Source: Neisseriaceae bacterium CLB008 (GTDB lineage Bacteria > Pseudomonadota > Gammaproteobacteria > Burkholderiales > Neisseriaceae). Taken from it: DNA of 64,000 nt. Position 1 is the first letter of the stretch; every line of letters begins with the position of its first letter. The stretch covers positions 1,612,001 through 1,676,000 of the forward strand of contig CP166133.1 in assembly GCA_041228285.1 (NCBI GenBank). The letters run 5' to 3'. Position numbers and translations under genes: made by a program. Under the pieces are notes generated by a model, which searched no databases, was not told the DNA's origin, and saw only the letters and a program-made list of their open reading frames with translations. Of this stretch, positions 35,262 to 45,118 are shown piece after piece.

Positions 35262-37007
35262 ATGTCTACCACCCCCGACCCCAAAGCCAAGCTGCCCAAT
35301 GCACCGCTGTCCGATAACGAGCGCCTTAAAGGCCAGAGCCAACACCTGCGCGGCAGCATTGCCGCCGACCTCCACGACGGCCTCACCGGTGGTTTTAACG
35401 GCGATAATTTCCAGTTGATTCGCTTTCACGGCATGTATGAACAAGACGACCGCGACATCCGCGCCGAGCGCGTGGCCCAAAAGCTGGAGCCGCTAAAAAA
35501 CGTGATGCTGCGCTGCCGCCTGCCTGGCGGCATCATCAGCCCCCAGCAATGGCTAGGCATCGACCAATTTGCCAGCGAACACACCCTATACCAAAGCATT
35601 CGCCTCACCAATCGCCAAACCTTTCAGTTTCATGGCGTGCTCAAAGACGACATCAAGCCCATGCACCAATGGCTGCACCAGCTGGGCCTTGACTCCATCG
35701 CCACCGCCGGCGACGTCAATCGCAACGTGTTGTGCACGTCGAATCCGGTTGAATCTAAGCTGCATCAACAAGCTTATGAATGGGCCAAGAAGATTTCTGA
35801 GCATCTATTGCCGCAAACCCGTGCCTATGCCGAAATTTGGCTAGACGGCGAAAAGCTGCACAGCAGCGAAGACCAAAGCGTGGTCGAGCCGATTTTGGGC
35901 GACCACTATCTGCCGCGTAAATTTAAAACCACGGTGGTGATTCCGCCCTTAAACGACGTCGACATCCACGCCAATGACTTAAACTTTGTCGCCATTGCCG
36001 AAGACGGTGAGCTAGTAGGCTTTAACGTATTGGTAGGCGGTGGCCTATCCATGGAGCACGGCAACCAAGCCACCTACCCCAATACCGCCCGTGAATTCGG
36101 CTTCATCCCCTTAAGCCATACCCTCGCTGCGGCAGCGGCCGTGGTCACCACGCAACGTGACTGGGGCGACCGCAGCAACCGTAAGGCCGCCAAAACCCGC
36201 TACACCTTAGAGCGGGTGGGCACAGAAGCCTTTATTGCCGAGGTGGAAGCGCGCATGGAAACCGCTTTTGCACCGATTCGGCCCTATCACTTTGACGCCC
36301 GCGGCGACCGCATTGGCTGGGTAGCGGGCACGGATGGCCGCTGGCATTTAACCTTATTCATCGAAAACGGCCGCCTCATCGACGCCGACCAGCCGCTGAA
36401 AACAGGCGTGCGTGAGCTGGCTAAAGTTCACCAAGGCGATTTTCGCCTCACCGCCAACCAGAACCTCATTGTGGCCAATGTGGCTGAGGCCGACAAAGCC
36501 GACATTGAAGCCATTGCCCGCGCCCACGGCCTCATCCGCGCCGAGCTGACGCCGCAGCGGCAAGCCTCGATGGCCTGCGTGTCTTTGCCCACCTGCCCAT
36601 TAGCCATGGCCGAGGCCGAACGCTTCTTGCCCGAATTCGTCGACCAGATTGAGGCCATTATGGGCCGTCACGGCGTGGCCGAAGACGACATTGTTCTACG
36701 CGTTACGGGCTGTCCCAACGGCTGTGGCCGCGCCATGCTGGCCGAAATAGCCCTAGTCGGCAAGGCCGTTGGCCGCTACAACCTCCATCTAGGCGGCAAC
36801 CGCACCGGCACACGCATCCCCCGCTTGGATCGCGAGAACATCACCGTCGCCGAAATTCTGACACGGCTGGACGAACTGATCGGCGCTTGGGCGCGCTCGC
36901 GCAGCCCCCACGAAGACTTTGGCGATTTTGTCATCCGCAGCGGCGTAATTAAGCCTGTACTCAATCCCGCCCTCGACTTTTACCACCCTGAGCGCGTCAG
37001 CGCCTAG
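35262..37007 (+). CDS. cysI: Sulfite reductase hemoprotein subunit CysI
   Basis: A 581-residue siroheme and [4Fe-4S] enzyme that reduces sulfite to sulfide with six electrons. The start is ATG 35262 ([10 protein letters not shown]), preceded by AGGAA; an earlier ATG at 35241 is in frame. Cluster and siroheme ligands are in [10 protein letters not shown] and TGCPNGCGR. Siroheme comes from the divergent cysG gene. Confidence 0.97.
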   Translation: MSTTPDPKAKLPNAPLSDNERLKGQSQHLRGSIAADLHDGLTGGFNGDNFQLIRFHGMYEQDDRDIRAERVAQKLEPLKNVMLRCRLPGGIISPQQWLGIDQFASEHTLYQSIRLTNRQTFQFHGVLKDDIKPMHQWLHQLGLDSIATAGDVNRNVLCTSNPVESKLHQQAYEWAKKISEHLLPQTRAYAEIWLDGEKLHSSEDQSVVEPILGDHYLPRKFKTTVVIPPLNDVDIHANDLNFVAIAEDGELVGFNVLVGGGLSMEHGNQATYPNTAREFGFIPLSHTLAAAAAVVTTQRDWGDRSNRKAAKTRYTLERVGTEAFIAEVEARMETAFAPIRPYHFDARGDRIGWVAGTDGRWHLTLFIENGRLIDADQPLKTGVRELAKVHQGDFRLTANQNLIVANVAEADKADIEAIARAHGLIRAELTPQRQASMACVSLPTCPLAMAEAERFLPEFVDQIEAIMGRHGVAEDDIVLRVTGCPNGCGRAMLAEIALVGKAVGRYNLHLGGNRTGTRIPRLDRENITVAEILTRLDELIGAWARSRSPHEDFGDFVIRSGVIKPVLNPALDFYHPERVSA

Positions 37008-37024
37008 CCCGGAAGGATGCCCTT

Positions 37025-38065
37025 ATGTCTATCTTCACCCAACGCTGGCGCCAACGCCTCACTGCCCTGGCTCTTAGCCTCTCCTTGGCGGCCTGCGGCA
37101 GCGCGCCCGACACCACCAATGGCCACGACATTGAACTCATGAACGTGTCCTACGACGTCACCCGCGACTTCTACCAAGCCTATAACCCGATGTTTGTGGC
37201 CGAATATGAGGCGGCCCATCCCGGTAGCCGCGTGCGCATTGCTCAATCTCACGGCGGCTCAACCAAACAAACCTTGGCCGTGGCCAACGGCTTGCCGGCC
37301 GATGTCGTGACCATGAACCAAAGCAGCGACCTCAATTTGCTGGTGTCGCGCCAGCTGGTCGCGCCCGACTGGGCTAAGCAACTACCCAATGGCGCCATGC
37401 CCTACACCAGCACCACGGTGTTTTTAGTGCGCACTGGCAACCCCAAAAACATCCGCGACTGGGCCGACCTTGTCGGCCACGATGCCCAAGTGATTTTTGC
37501 CAATCCGAAAACCTCTGGCAACGGTCGCTACGCTTTTTTGGCCGCCTATGGCAGCGCCTTAAAAACCCATCACGGCGATCATGACGCCGCCCGAGCCTAT
37601 ATGCGCACTCTATTCCAAAACATCCCTGTTTTAGACAGCGGCGGGCGTGCTGCCACCACCACCTTTGTGCAGCGACAAATTGGCGACGTACTCGTTGCGC
37701 CTGAAAATGAGGCCCAACTGGCCAGACGTGAATTCGGCCCAGACGCTTTTGAAGTGGTCTATCCCAGCTACTCCATCGTCATCGAAAGCCCCATGGCAGT
37801 GGTTCAGCCGGTGACGCAAAAAAAAGGCAGCCAGGCCGTCGCCACGGCGTATTTACAAGGCCACTGGGCTAAGCCTGCGCAAGATTTAGCCGCCTCGCTG
37901 TTTCTACGCCCGCAAGACCCTGAGGTTTTGGCCGCCCATACCGCGCAGTTTCCTAATATTGAACGCTTCTTGGCCCAAGACGTTTTTGGCAGCTGGGACA
38001 GCATCATGACCACTTATTTTGCCGATGGCGGCGTGCTGGATCAAATCAGCCAACCGCCGCGCTGA
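37025..38065 (+). CDS. sbp: Sulfate/thiosulfate-binding protein of ABC transporter
   Basis: A 346-residue substrate-binding protein. The signal peptide ends in a lipobox-like LSLAAC-GS (cysteine at about residue 23), so it may be lipid-anchored rather than free. The family motifs are VSYDVTRDFY, QSHGGSTKQ, and FANPKTSGNGRYAFLAAYG. It could be Sbp (sulfate) or CysP (thiosulfate); the sequence does not separate them. It opens the transport part of the cys operon, 17 bp after cysI. Confidence 0.94.
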   Translation: MSIFTQRWRQRLTALALSLSLAACGSAPDTTNGHDIELMNVSYDVTRDFYQAYNPMFVAEYEAAHPGSRVRIAQSHGGSTKQTLAVANGLPADVVTMNQSSDLNLLVSRQLVAPDWAKQLPNGAMPYTSTTVFLVRTGNPKNIRDWADLVGHDAQVIFANPKTSGNGRYAFLAAYGSALKTHHGDHDAARAYMRTLFQNIPVLDSGGRAATTTFVQRQIGDVLVAPENEAQLARREFGPDAFEVVYPSYSIVIESPMAVVQPVTQKKGSQAVATAYLQGHWAKPAQDLAASLFLRPQDPEVLAAHTAQFPNIERFLAQDVFGSWDSIMTTYFADGGVLDQISQPPR

Positions 38066-38079
38066 ATTCGGAGCCCACT

Positions 38080-38916
38080 ATGCGCTTATTGACCACCGCC
38101 ACCGTTCTACCTGGCTTTCGCCTCAGCCTGGCCGTGTCGATTTTATGGCTGTCGCTGCTGGTGTTTTTACCCTTCATCATGCTGGCCTTAAGCATAGGCA
38201 ATATGGGCTGGGCCAATGCGTGGCACACCGTCACCGACGCCCGCGTGCTGGCGGCGCTGTGGCTTACCCTCAAGCTGTCGCTATACGCCACCCTCATCAA
38301 TATGGTGTTTGGCACGCTGTTGGCCTGGGTCTTGGTGCGCTATGACTTTTGGGGCAAAAGCCTGCTAAATGCGCTAGTCGACCTGCCGTTTGCCCTTCCC
38401 ACGGCGGTCACCGGCATCGCCCTAGCCACCCTGTATGCGCCTAACGGCCTGATTGGCCAATGGCTGGCGAAAATCAACGTCAAGGTGGCCTTTACCCCCA
38501 ACGGTATTTTATTGGCCCTCATCGTCGTCAGCCTGCCGTTTGTGGTGCGGGCGGTGCAGCCGGTTTTGGCACAGCTACAGCCAGAATGGGAAGAAGCCGC
38601 CACCACGCTCGGGGCCACGCGCTGGACGATTTTTCGGCGGGTGCTGCTGCCCGAACTGATGCCGGCCTTATTGATGGGATCGGGCATGATGTTTGCGCGC
38701 GCCACAGGAGAATATGGCTCAGTGATCTTCATCGCCGGCAATCTGCCGTTTGTGTCAGAAATTCTGCCCCTCATCATCAACGCCAAATTGGAACAGTTTG
38801 ACGTACAAGGTGCGGCCGCCGTGGCCCTCTTTATGCTGCTGATCTCCTTTGTGATTTTATTGACCCTTAACGTCAGCCAATGGCTGTTAACCCAACGCAT
38901 GGAGCGTCGCTCATGA
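38080..38916 (+). CDS. cysT: Sulfate ABC transporter permease CysT
   Basis: A 278-residue inner-membrane permease with about six helices. The cytoplasmic EAA loop EWEEAATTLGATRWTIFRRVLLPEL couples to CysA. Its stop overlaps the cysW start (ATGA), so the two permeases are translationally coupled. Confidence 0.95.
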   Translation: MRLLTTATVLPGFRLSLAVSILWLSLLVFLPFIMLALSIGNMGWANAWHTVTDARVLAALWLTLKLSLYATLINMVFGTLLAWVLVRYDFWGKSLLNALVDLPFALPTAVTGIALATLYAPNGLIGQWLAKINVKVAFTPNGILLALIVVSLPFVVRAVQPVLAQLQPEWEEAATTLGATRWTIFRRVLLPELMPALLMGSGMMFARATGEYGSVIFIAGNLPFVSEILPLIINAKLEQFDVQGAAAVALFMLLISFVILLTLNVSQWLLTQRMERRS

Positions 38917-39794
38917 GCCCTCAATCACACAATACCCGCCTGACCGAACCGCGGTGGGTGCGCATCCTGCTGCTGACGCTGGCGCTGGCCTTTGTCGGCC
39001 TGATGCTGATCGTGCCGCTGATCTCGGTATTCATGGAAGCGTTGCGGCAAGGCTGGCGTCTGTATGTGGCGGCGCTCACCGAAGCCGATGCCCTCGCTGC
39101 CATCCGCTTAACGCTCTTAACTGCAGCCATCGTGGTGCCCATCAACGCTGTACTGGGCGTGGCCATGGCGTGGTTGTTGACGCGCTTTCAATTCAGAGGC
39201 AAAGCGTGGTTGACCACCTTATTGGACTTGCCGTTTTCGGTGTCACCCGTGGTGGCGGGGTTGATGTTCGTGCTGTTGTTTGGCAGTCACAGCATCATCG
39301 GCGGCTATTTGGAGGCACATAATGTCCGCATTATTTTTGCCCTGCCCGGCATTGTCTTGGCCACCCTCTTTGTCACCTTCCCCTTTGTGGCGCGCGAACT
39401 GATGCCGGTGATGCAGGCCCAAGGAGATGAAGAAGAGCAAGCGGCGTTGATCTTAGGCGCCAGCGGTTGGCAGATGTTCTGGCGCATCACCTTGCCCAAT
39501 ATTAAATGGGCCTTGCTCTACGGTGTCATCCTCACCAACGCCCGCGCCATGGGTGAATTTGGCGCCGTCAGCGTGGTGTCTGGCCACATTCGCGGCCAAA
39601 CCAACACCATCCCGCTGTTCGTTGAGATCATGTACAACGAATACAATTTTGTGGCGGCCTTTGCCGCCGCCAGCCTCTTGGCCTTTTTAGCGCTGATCAC
39701 CCTCGCCCTGCAGCATGGCCTCGCCTATTGGCAGCAACGCCAATACGATCGAGCCCAACGCGCCACCGCCGTCATTGAAAGGTCCCCCTCATGA
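38913..39794 (+). CDS. cysW: Sulfate ABC transporter permease CysW
   Basis: A 293-residue inner-membrane partner of CysT. The start is the ATG at 38913 ([10 protein letters not shown]), overlapping the cysT stop; an upstream ATG at 38880 is inside cysT. The EAA loop is [26 protein letters not shown]. Its stop overlaps the cysA start. Confidence 0.95.
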   Translation: MSPQSHNTRLTEPRWVRILLLTLALAFVGLMLIVPLISVFMEALRQGWRLYVAALTEADALAAIRLTLLTAAIVVPINAVLGVAMAWLLTRFQFRGKAWLTTLLDLPFSVSPVVAGLMFVLLFGSHSIIGGYLEAHNVRIIFALPGIVLATLFVTFPFVARELMPVMQAQGDEEEQAALILGASGWQMFWRITLPNIKWALLYGVILTNARAMGEFGAVSVVSGHIRGQTNTIPLFVEIMYNEYNFVAAFAAASLLAFLALITLALQHGLAYWQQRQYDRAQRATAVIERSPS

Positions 39795-40876
39795 GCATCC
39801 GCATTCAACACTTAAACAAACACTATGGCACCACCCAAGCCTTGCACGACATCAGCCTCACCGTGCCCAGCGGCCAGCTAGTGGCCTTACTGGGCCCCAG
39901 CGGCTGCGGCAAAACCACGCTGCTGCGCACCATCGCCGGCCTAGAAGCCGCCACCTCTGGCCACATTTTTCTCGATGACGTTGACGTCAGCCAACACAGC
40001 GTCAACCAGCGTGGCATTGGCTTTATGTTCCAAAACTATGCCTTGTTCCGCCACATGAGCGTGTTCGACAACGTCGCCTTTGGCCTACAGGTGCAGCCAC
40101 GGGCCCAGCGGCCAAATAAAGCAAGCATCCACCAGAAGGTGATGGATTTACTGCAGCTGGTGCAGCTGGCCCATCTGGCCCACGCCTATCCCAGCAGCCT
40201 CTCTGGCGGCCAACGCCAACGCGTTGCGCTGGCGCGTTCTTTGGCCGTCTCGCCCAAACTCTTACTATTAGACGAGCCGTTTGGCGCCCTCGACGCCAAA
40301 GTGCGTAAAGAACTACGCACCTGGCTACGCGACATCCACCATGAGCTAGGCATCACCAGCCTTTTAGTGACCCACGACCAAGAAGAGGCTTTAGCCATTG
40401 CCGACCAAATTGTGGTTATGAACCAAGGCCGCATCGCCCAAATAGGCGCCCCCGAAACGCTGTATCAGCAGCCTGACAATGCCTTCGTGACTGAGTTTTT
40501 AGGCGACGTGAATGCCTTTCACGGCCGCCAGCAAGGGCCAGAGTTTGTCGTGGGTGCCTATCGCTACCCCGCCGCCGGCTTTGCTGCCTCGGTGCAGCAA
40601 GCCGCCGTCGCCTATGTGCGCCCACATGAGCTACTGCTCTCGCGCGCGCTTGATCAGCCTGCCTTAGCCCAAGGCCAAATCAGCCACATTGACGCCTTTG
40701 GCCCCATGGTGCGCCTCAGCCTCAAGCGCAGCAGCGGCGACGGTAAACCCATCGACGTCTTGCTGACTCATGCCGAACAACAGCAGGCTCGATACCAACA
40801 GGGCGATTGGGTGGCGGTGACACCGCGCCAGGCCAAAATTTTTACCGAAACCGAACTGGTGGGCTTCATGATTTAA
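39791..40876 (+). CDS. cysA: Sulfate ABC transporter ATP-binding protein CysA
   Basis: A 361-residue ATPase energising sulfate import. Walker A is [11 protein letters not shown], the signature is [15 protein letters not shown], and Walker B is [18 protein letters not shown]-terminal TOBE-like regulatory region follows residue 240. Last gene of the cysH-to-cysA run; no clear T-tract terminator is seen after it. Confidence 0.96.
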   Translation: MSIRIQHLNKHYGTTQALHDISLTVPSGQLVALLGPSGCGKTTLLRTIAGLEAATSGHIFLDDVDVSQHSVNQRGIGFMFQNYALFRHMSVFDNVAFGLQVQPRAQRPNKASIHQKVMDLLQLVQLAHLAHAYPSSLSGGQRQRVALARSLAVSPKLLLLDEPFGALDAKVRKELRTWLRDIHHELGITSLLVTHDQEEALAIADQIVVMNQGRIAQIGAPETLYQQPDNAFVTEFLGDVNAFHGRQQGPEFVVGAYRYPAAGFAASVQQAAVAYVRPHELLLSRALDQPALAQGQISHIDAFGPMVRLSLKRSSGDGKPIDVLLTHAEQQQARYQQGDWVAVTPRQAKIFTETELVGFMI

Positions 40877-41011
40877 CGTTGACCGCGAGCGACATAAACA
40901 CTTGTTTTAAAGCATGACGCCTCGCCTTCATTCACCGATTTAACCAAGCCTGTGCTAAGCTAGACCTTCTAGTTAGAAGACTTCGCTTTTTGACAACGAG
41001 GTGTACACGCA

Positions 41012-41548
41012 ATGGCACAATCCTCATTAGCACAGGCGAGCCTAGGCTCGCGCTGGCCCAAATGCTTGGCCCACAATGATGAGCCCAATCGTGTGGTGCT
41101 GCACATCGGCCAGCACCGCAGCGAATGCCGCATCGGCGCCCACGAACGCATCAGCCTCGCCTTCGGCACCCTCAGCCTGCCCAAGCAGTTTTTTCAACAC
41201 GATCTGCCCAATGCCTTAGAAATGGAAGCGGCCATTGCCTACGTTGAAGACGAAGTAGCCAAGGCTTGGCCCTCGATTCAACGCTTAGAGGCCCCGCAGC
41301 TGTTTAGCCGCGATGCCTGTCTGCATGAGGTCGCTCAGCTGGCCCAGGCCCCTCTACAGGGCACGCCGATTTGGGTCTTGCCCACCGACGCCGTCGAACA
41401 GCTATTTAATCGGCTCACCTACATCATCGAAGGGCGCCCCGCCAGCATCGAGGGCCTTCCCACCAACAAACCGTTTATGGCCGCCACCTTGATTTTGCGC
41501 GAATGGCTACACCATCTGCGGTTTCAAGAAATCACCCTGATCCCTTAA
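41012..41548 (+). CDS. Conserved-looking hypothetical protein
   Basis: A 178-residue soluble protein that I do not recognise. It has no signal peptide or membrane segment. The C-terminal half (WVLPTDAVEQLFNRLTYIIEGRPASIEGLPTNKPFMAATLILREWLHHLRFQEITL) looks like a compact helical domain with a conserved feel. A GAGGTG Shine-Dalgarno precedes the start by 9 bp. An inverted repeat CTTCTA-GT-TAGAAG (40966-40979) lies 32 bp upstream. It follows cysA on the same strand with 135 bp between; a link to sulfur metabolism is only positional. Confidence 0.7.
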   Translation: MAQSSLAQASLGSRWPKCLAHNDEPNRVVLHIGQHRSECRIGAHERISLAFGTLSLPKQFFQHDLPNALEMEAAIAYVEDEVAKAWPSIQRLEAPQLFSRDACLHEVAQLAQAPLQGTPIWVLPTDAVEQLFNRLTYIIEGRPASIEGLPTNKPFMAATLILREWLHHLRFQEITLIP

Positions 41549-41579
41549 TCGGGGCAGATTCAAGCTGCAAACAGCATGA

Positions 41580-41615
41580 AGGCCAGCATAGACGCCTAAG
41601 GTGTCCACGCTGGCC
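41580..41615. other. Long imperfect hairpin between convergent genes
   Basis: Outer 8-bp arms AGGCCAGC/GCTGGCCT continue into a partly paired inner stem (two mismatches) with a TAA loop. It lies between the hypothetical gene and eutH, which converge. There is no T run on either side, so it may work with Rho or as an mRNA end-protecting structure. Confidence 0.5.
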
Positions 41616-41641
41616 TCTTGCCATCGGCCCATCAACATCCG

Positions 41642-42889
41642 TTAGGGCACATCATCCTGTTCTTGCGTCTCATCACCTAAATGCCGATCATTCAGCTTAT
41701 CTTGCTCAGCCAAAACCAAGGCCGCCGGCACCGACAGCTTATAAGCCAAGAAAATGGCGATGGCGCCGGCGCTGAATTTACCAATGATTAAGGGCAAGAT
41801 AATGGTGGGCTGGAAGTTGGCGGCAAAAGACAGATGGTCGCCCAATAAAAACGCGGCACACACCCCAAACGAAATATTGATGACTTTATCCTTAGGCGGC
41901 ATGTCGCGAATCAAGGTAAACATCGCCAAAATATTGGCCATGGTCGCCAACAAGCCTGCACTACCCGCTGGCGACAGCCCCAACCAATCGCCCACCACGG
42001 CCAGCGGCCTAGCCGCATGTTTGCGAATCAAATACACCATGGGGAAAGCGCCGGCGAGCATGATGCCAATATAGCCTGCCGTTTCTAGGGCTCGAAACTG
42101 ATCCAGTTCATCCGCCATAATCGGGTCGAACCCCCACGAACCCAGCACGCTGCTGAAAAAGCCGGTAAAAATTTCCACGATCGAAAACACCAACACCAGC
42201 TTAATCAAGGCATCCATGATGCGGCCGAACAGCATAAAACCCGCAATCATCGCATTCGGCACCAACTTCAGCCCCAAGGCAATCAAGGCCACAAACACAA
42301 ACAGCGGCAGCAGGTTAATCAAGATTTGCATAATCGAGATGGCAAACACGTGCGTGGGCGCCGCCGTGGTGCTGATGATGGTGCGAATGTCGGTGTCAAA
42401 CGTCACAATCAAAACCGTGGCAATGAAGGCCCCAATCGGAATAGATAAAACGCCCGACATAATGCCCAAGGCCATGTATTTATGATCGCGCCGATTCAGC
42501 ATGGCCAAGCCCATGGGAATGGAAAACACAATGGTGGCGCCCGACATAAAGCCCACCACCATCGCCATCACCCAACCCTCATAAGAGGCCTTTAAAGCGT
42601 TGGCTAGCTGATAGCCGCCCATGTCTGAAGCCAATATGGCTGTGGCCGCTAAGGCAGGATCGGCGCCGATCAGTTCAAACACCGGGCTGATAAACTGGCT
42701 GATAAACCAAGTTAAATACGGAATGGCCGCCATAATGCCGGCCGCGGGAACGAAAATGTGACCAACGGTGTGAACGCCATTCATGAATTCCCGACCAATG
42801 CCGTGTTCAGGATTTCGAATCGCCCCGAAGGCGCCCATTACCGCACAAATCATGATGATGTACACAATCACCGTGCCAATTACTTCCAT
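41642..42889 (-). CDS. eutH: Ethanolamine permease EutH
   Basis: A 415-residue inner-membrane protein with about 11 helices that lets ethanolamine enter the cell. It aligns over its length with enterobacterial EutH: LASDMGGYQLANALK, SGATIVFSIPMGLAML, LSIPIGAFIA, and KVINISFGVCAAFLLGDHLSFAAN near the C-terminus. A GAGGAG Shine-Dalgarno precedes the ATG at 42889. In Salmonella eutH sits with the eut microcompartment genes; here it lies with gamma-glutamylation-type enzymes instead. A 316-bp spacer separates it from the upstream hydrolase gene. Confidence 0.93.
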   Translation of the reverse strand: MEVIGTVIVYIIMICAVMGAFGAIRNPEHGIGREFMNGVHTVGHIFVPAAGIMAAIPYLTWFISQFISPVFELIGADPALAATAILASDMGGYQLANALKASYEGWVMAMVVGFMSGATIVFSIPMGLAMLNRRDHKYMALGIMSGVLSIPIGAFIATVLIVTFDTDIRTIISTTAAPTHVFAISIMQILINLLPLFVFVALIALGLKLVPNAMIAGFMLFGRIMDALIKLVLVFSIVEIFTGFFSSVLGSWGFDPIMADELDQFRALETAGYIGIMLAGAFPMVYLIRKHAARPLAVVGDWLGLSPAGSAGLLATMANILAMFTLIRDMPPKDKVINISFGVCAAFLLGDHLSFAANFQPTIILPLIIGKFSAGAIAIFLAYKLSVPAALVLAEQDKLNDRHLGDETQEQDDVP

Positions 42890-43205
42890 GAGTCTACTCC
42901 TCTATTTTACTTATCTGGCCGTCCTGCATCGCTTGCTAGGTGAAGCGGAACGGCCAAGCGTCAGTATTTTGAGTCAAAAGCATCCCTACCCACCCTTTGG
43001 ATGGGTTTGTTTTCGCATCAAATTCTTGGGCTTAATGATGCCAATTACGGCGGGTTGAGGGTTTCTAACATGACTTTCTCCTGGTTTGATTATGGTTGTT
43101 ATGGTGTCGCTTTAAGGCTTGATTGAGGTACGGCCTCTGTAGAACAGGCTCGAAGGCAGCGACTATGGCCTTCGAGCCCAAAGCTCTGGCATGGCCAGCC
43201 AAAGG
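42890..43205. other. Spacer between hydrolase gene and eutH
   Basis: Contains an 11-bp perfect hairpin just past the hydrolase stop (GGCTCGAAGGC at 43147-43157 with its complement at 43168-43178) without a T run, and a smaller ACCCACCC/GGATGGGT hairpin near 43009-43027. No convincing gene is seen. It may hold a separate eutH promoter or an mRNA processing site that sets eutH expression apart from the enzymes. Confidence 0.5.
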
Positions 43206-43922
43206 TTATTTTGCTGGCTGATTGGCCTGTTGCGCGCGGGCAATGAGCCAGTCAAACAACCCTTGTTGGTCTTGATCCTCGGTGGCGCTCAGCTCTGGAT
43301 GCCACTGCACCACTAACCAATTAGGCTGATCAGCCAGAGCCACGGCCTCAATCACGCCATCTGGCGCCCAGGCAATCGCTTCAAGGCCTTGACCTAATTG
43401 TTTAATCGCCTGGTGATGCCAGGACACCGTTTCCACCTGCGTGCCGATGAGTTCGGCCAGATGGCTATCGCCAGCGACATCCACCCCATGCTTTATGGGC
43501 TGACGCTGCTCATCGCGGTGGCGCACCGTCTCGCCAAAAACATCGGATAGATGAACATGCAGCGTGCCGCCCAAGACCGTATTTAAAACCTGCATGCCGC
43601 GACAAATCGCCAAGACTGGCTTCGGTTGAGCCAATAAGGCCTCCACCAAGGCGGCTTCAGCGCTGTCCCGTTCAGGACTGAGGCCGTAAATCGTCTCGTG
43701 ATCGGCGCCGCCATAGCGCTTTGGGTCGATGTCGCCCCCGCCAATGAGCACCACCGCATCGACGCAGCTAAGCCACTCTTGCGCCCCATCGGTACATTGG
43801 CTGGGCAATAACACCGGCACCCCGCCCGCCCTCATCACGGCATCCACATAGGGGACGGGCGTGTGCCAGCCGTGGTCGGCGCTGGCAGGATACGTGGTCA
43901 AGCCAATAACGGGTTTCTTCAT
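43206..43922 (-). CDS. Gamma-glutamyl hydrolase, class I amidotransferase fold (PuuD-like)
   Basis: A 238-residue cytoplasmic hydrolase of the PuuD/peptidase C26 family, which cleaves gamma-glutamyl amides to release glutamate. The nucleophile Cys107 is in AICRGMQVLN, and the His208/Glu210 pair is in VVQWHPE; GGGDIDPKRYG precedes. It overlaps the alcohol dehydrogenase gene by 4 bp. In the proposed route it would split gamma-glutamyl-glycine into glutamate and glycine; in E. coli the relative PuuD acts on gamma-glutamyl-GABA. Confidence 0.9.
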   Translation of the reverse strand: MKKPVIGLTTYPASADHGWHTPVPYVDAVMRAGGVPVLLPSQCTDGAQEWLSCVDAVVLIGGGDIDPKRYGGADHETIYGLSPERDSAEAALVEALLAQPKPVLAICRGMQVLNTVLGGTLHVHLSDVFGETVRHRDEQRQPIKHGVDVAGDSHLAELIGTQVETVSWHHQAIKQLGQGLEAIAWAPDGVIEAVALADQPNWLVVQWHPELSATEDQDQQGLFDWLIARAQQANQPAK

Positions 43923-45085
43923 AGCTGCCCCTTTACCGCCGCCACAAAAATCGCCGCATAATCGTCTGCGCTCAAGTTGATGGGGTTGCCACCATCGCTT
44001 GGGTCTAATTTTGCCGCCGCCCCAATTTCTGCTGCGCGACTGGCGTCTATGCCGATTTCAGCCAAGCTGTGCGGAATATTCAAGCTGGCCCGCAGCGCCA
44101 CAATCCACGCCAAAAAGCCTTCGAACGTCGGGTCTGTCAGCCCGATATAGCGAGCGGCATCGGCCAAGCGTTCGGCAATCGCAGGACGGTTGCGCACCAG
44201 CACATAAGGCAACATAATGGCATTGGCCAATCCGTGATGGGTATCAAACACCGCACCAATGGGATGCGACAGCGCATGCACGCCACCTAGACCTTTTTGA
44301 AAAGCGGTGGCGCCCATAATCGACGCGGCCAGCATGTGCGAGCGCGCTTCTAAGTCGCCGCCATCCGCACAAGCTCGTGGCAGCCAATCGTGCACCAGCT
44401 TCATGCCCTCTAAAGCCACCCCTTGCGCCAGCGGATGATAAAACGGTGAGCAATAAGCCTCTAAGTTATGGACAAAGGCGTCAATGCCGGTGGCCGCAGT
44501 TAAGTGCTGCGGTAGGCCCACGGTGAGCTCTGGATCGGCCAAGACGATTTTGGGCAGCATGCTGGGGTGAAAAATAATGACTTTACGATGCGCCGCTTCA
44601 TCGATGATGAGAGAAGCGCGCCCCACTTCTGAGCCCGTCCCGGCCGTGGTAGGGATGGCGATGGAGGGCGCCACGCCCGCCTCGTTCACCCGCGTCCAAT
44701 TGTCGCCTTCATCTTCAAAGTCCCACAGCGGCCGCGTTTGTCCCGCCATCAGCGCAATCGCCTTGCCCACGTCTAAAGCACTGCCGCCGCCAATGGCGAT
44801 CACGCCATCGTGGCCGCCATCTCGATACAGCGTCACGCCATTGTTGACGTCGATGCCGCCAGGGTTTGGGCGAACCTGGTCGAATAGGCCAAAGTCAGGC
44901 AAGGCAGACTGTAATAAGGCTTTTAAATCGGTCAGAATGGGCAGCTTGGCCAAGCCCGAATCCGTCACCAATAATGGTTTTTTAATGTTTAATTCGGCAC
45001 ACAGCGCAGGCAGTTCTTTAATGCGGCCAGCGCCAAAACGAATGGCGGTTGGGTAGTGCCAGTTGGCGGTTAAGTTCATGTTCAA
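43919..45085 (-). CDS. Iron-containing alcohol dehydrogenase
   Basis: A 388-residue NAD(P)-dependent dehydrogenase of the type III (Fe) family. The nucleotide-binding GGGSALDVGKA and PTTAGTGSEVGR, and the metal ligands in GIDAFVHNLEAYCSP and HALSHPIGAVFDTHHGLANAI are intact. It overlaps the hydrolase gene. The expected role here is oxidation of the hydroxyl end of gamma-glutamyl-ethanolamide to the aldehyde. E. coli putrescine use has no such step, since its substrate is an amine; this argues for an amino-alcohol substrate. Confidence 0.93.
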   Translation of the reverse strand: MNMNLTANWHYPTAIRFGAGRIKELPALCAELNIKKPLLVTDSGLAKLPILTDLKALLQSALPDFGLFDQVRPNPGGIDVNNGVTLYRDGGHDGVIAIGGGSALDVGKAIALMAGQTRPLWDFEDEGDNWTRVNEAGVAPSIAIPTTAGTGSEVGRASLIIDEAAHRKVIIFHPSMLPKIVLADPELTVGLPQHLTAATGIDAFVHNLEAYCSPFYHPLAQGVALEGMKLVHDWLPRACADGGDLEARSHMLAASIMGATAFQKGLGGVHALSHPIGAVFDTHHGLANAIMLPYVLVRNRPAIAERLADAARYIGLTDPTFEGFLAWIVALRASLNIPHSLAEIGIDASRAAEIGAAAKLDPSDGGNPINLSADDYAAIFVAAVKGQL

Positions 45086-45118
45086 CTCCTCATCTCATTT
45101 AGTTAATGTTCATCAGCC

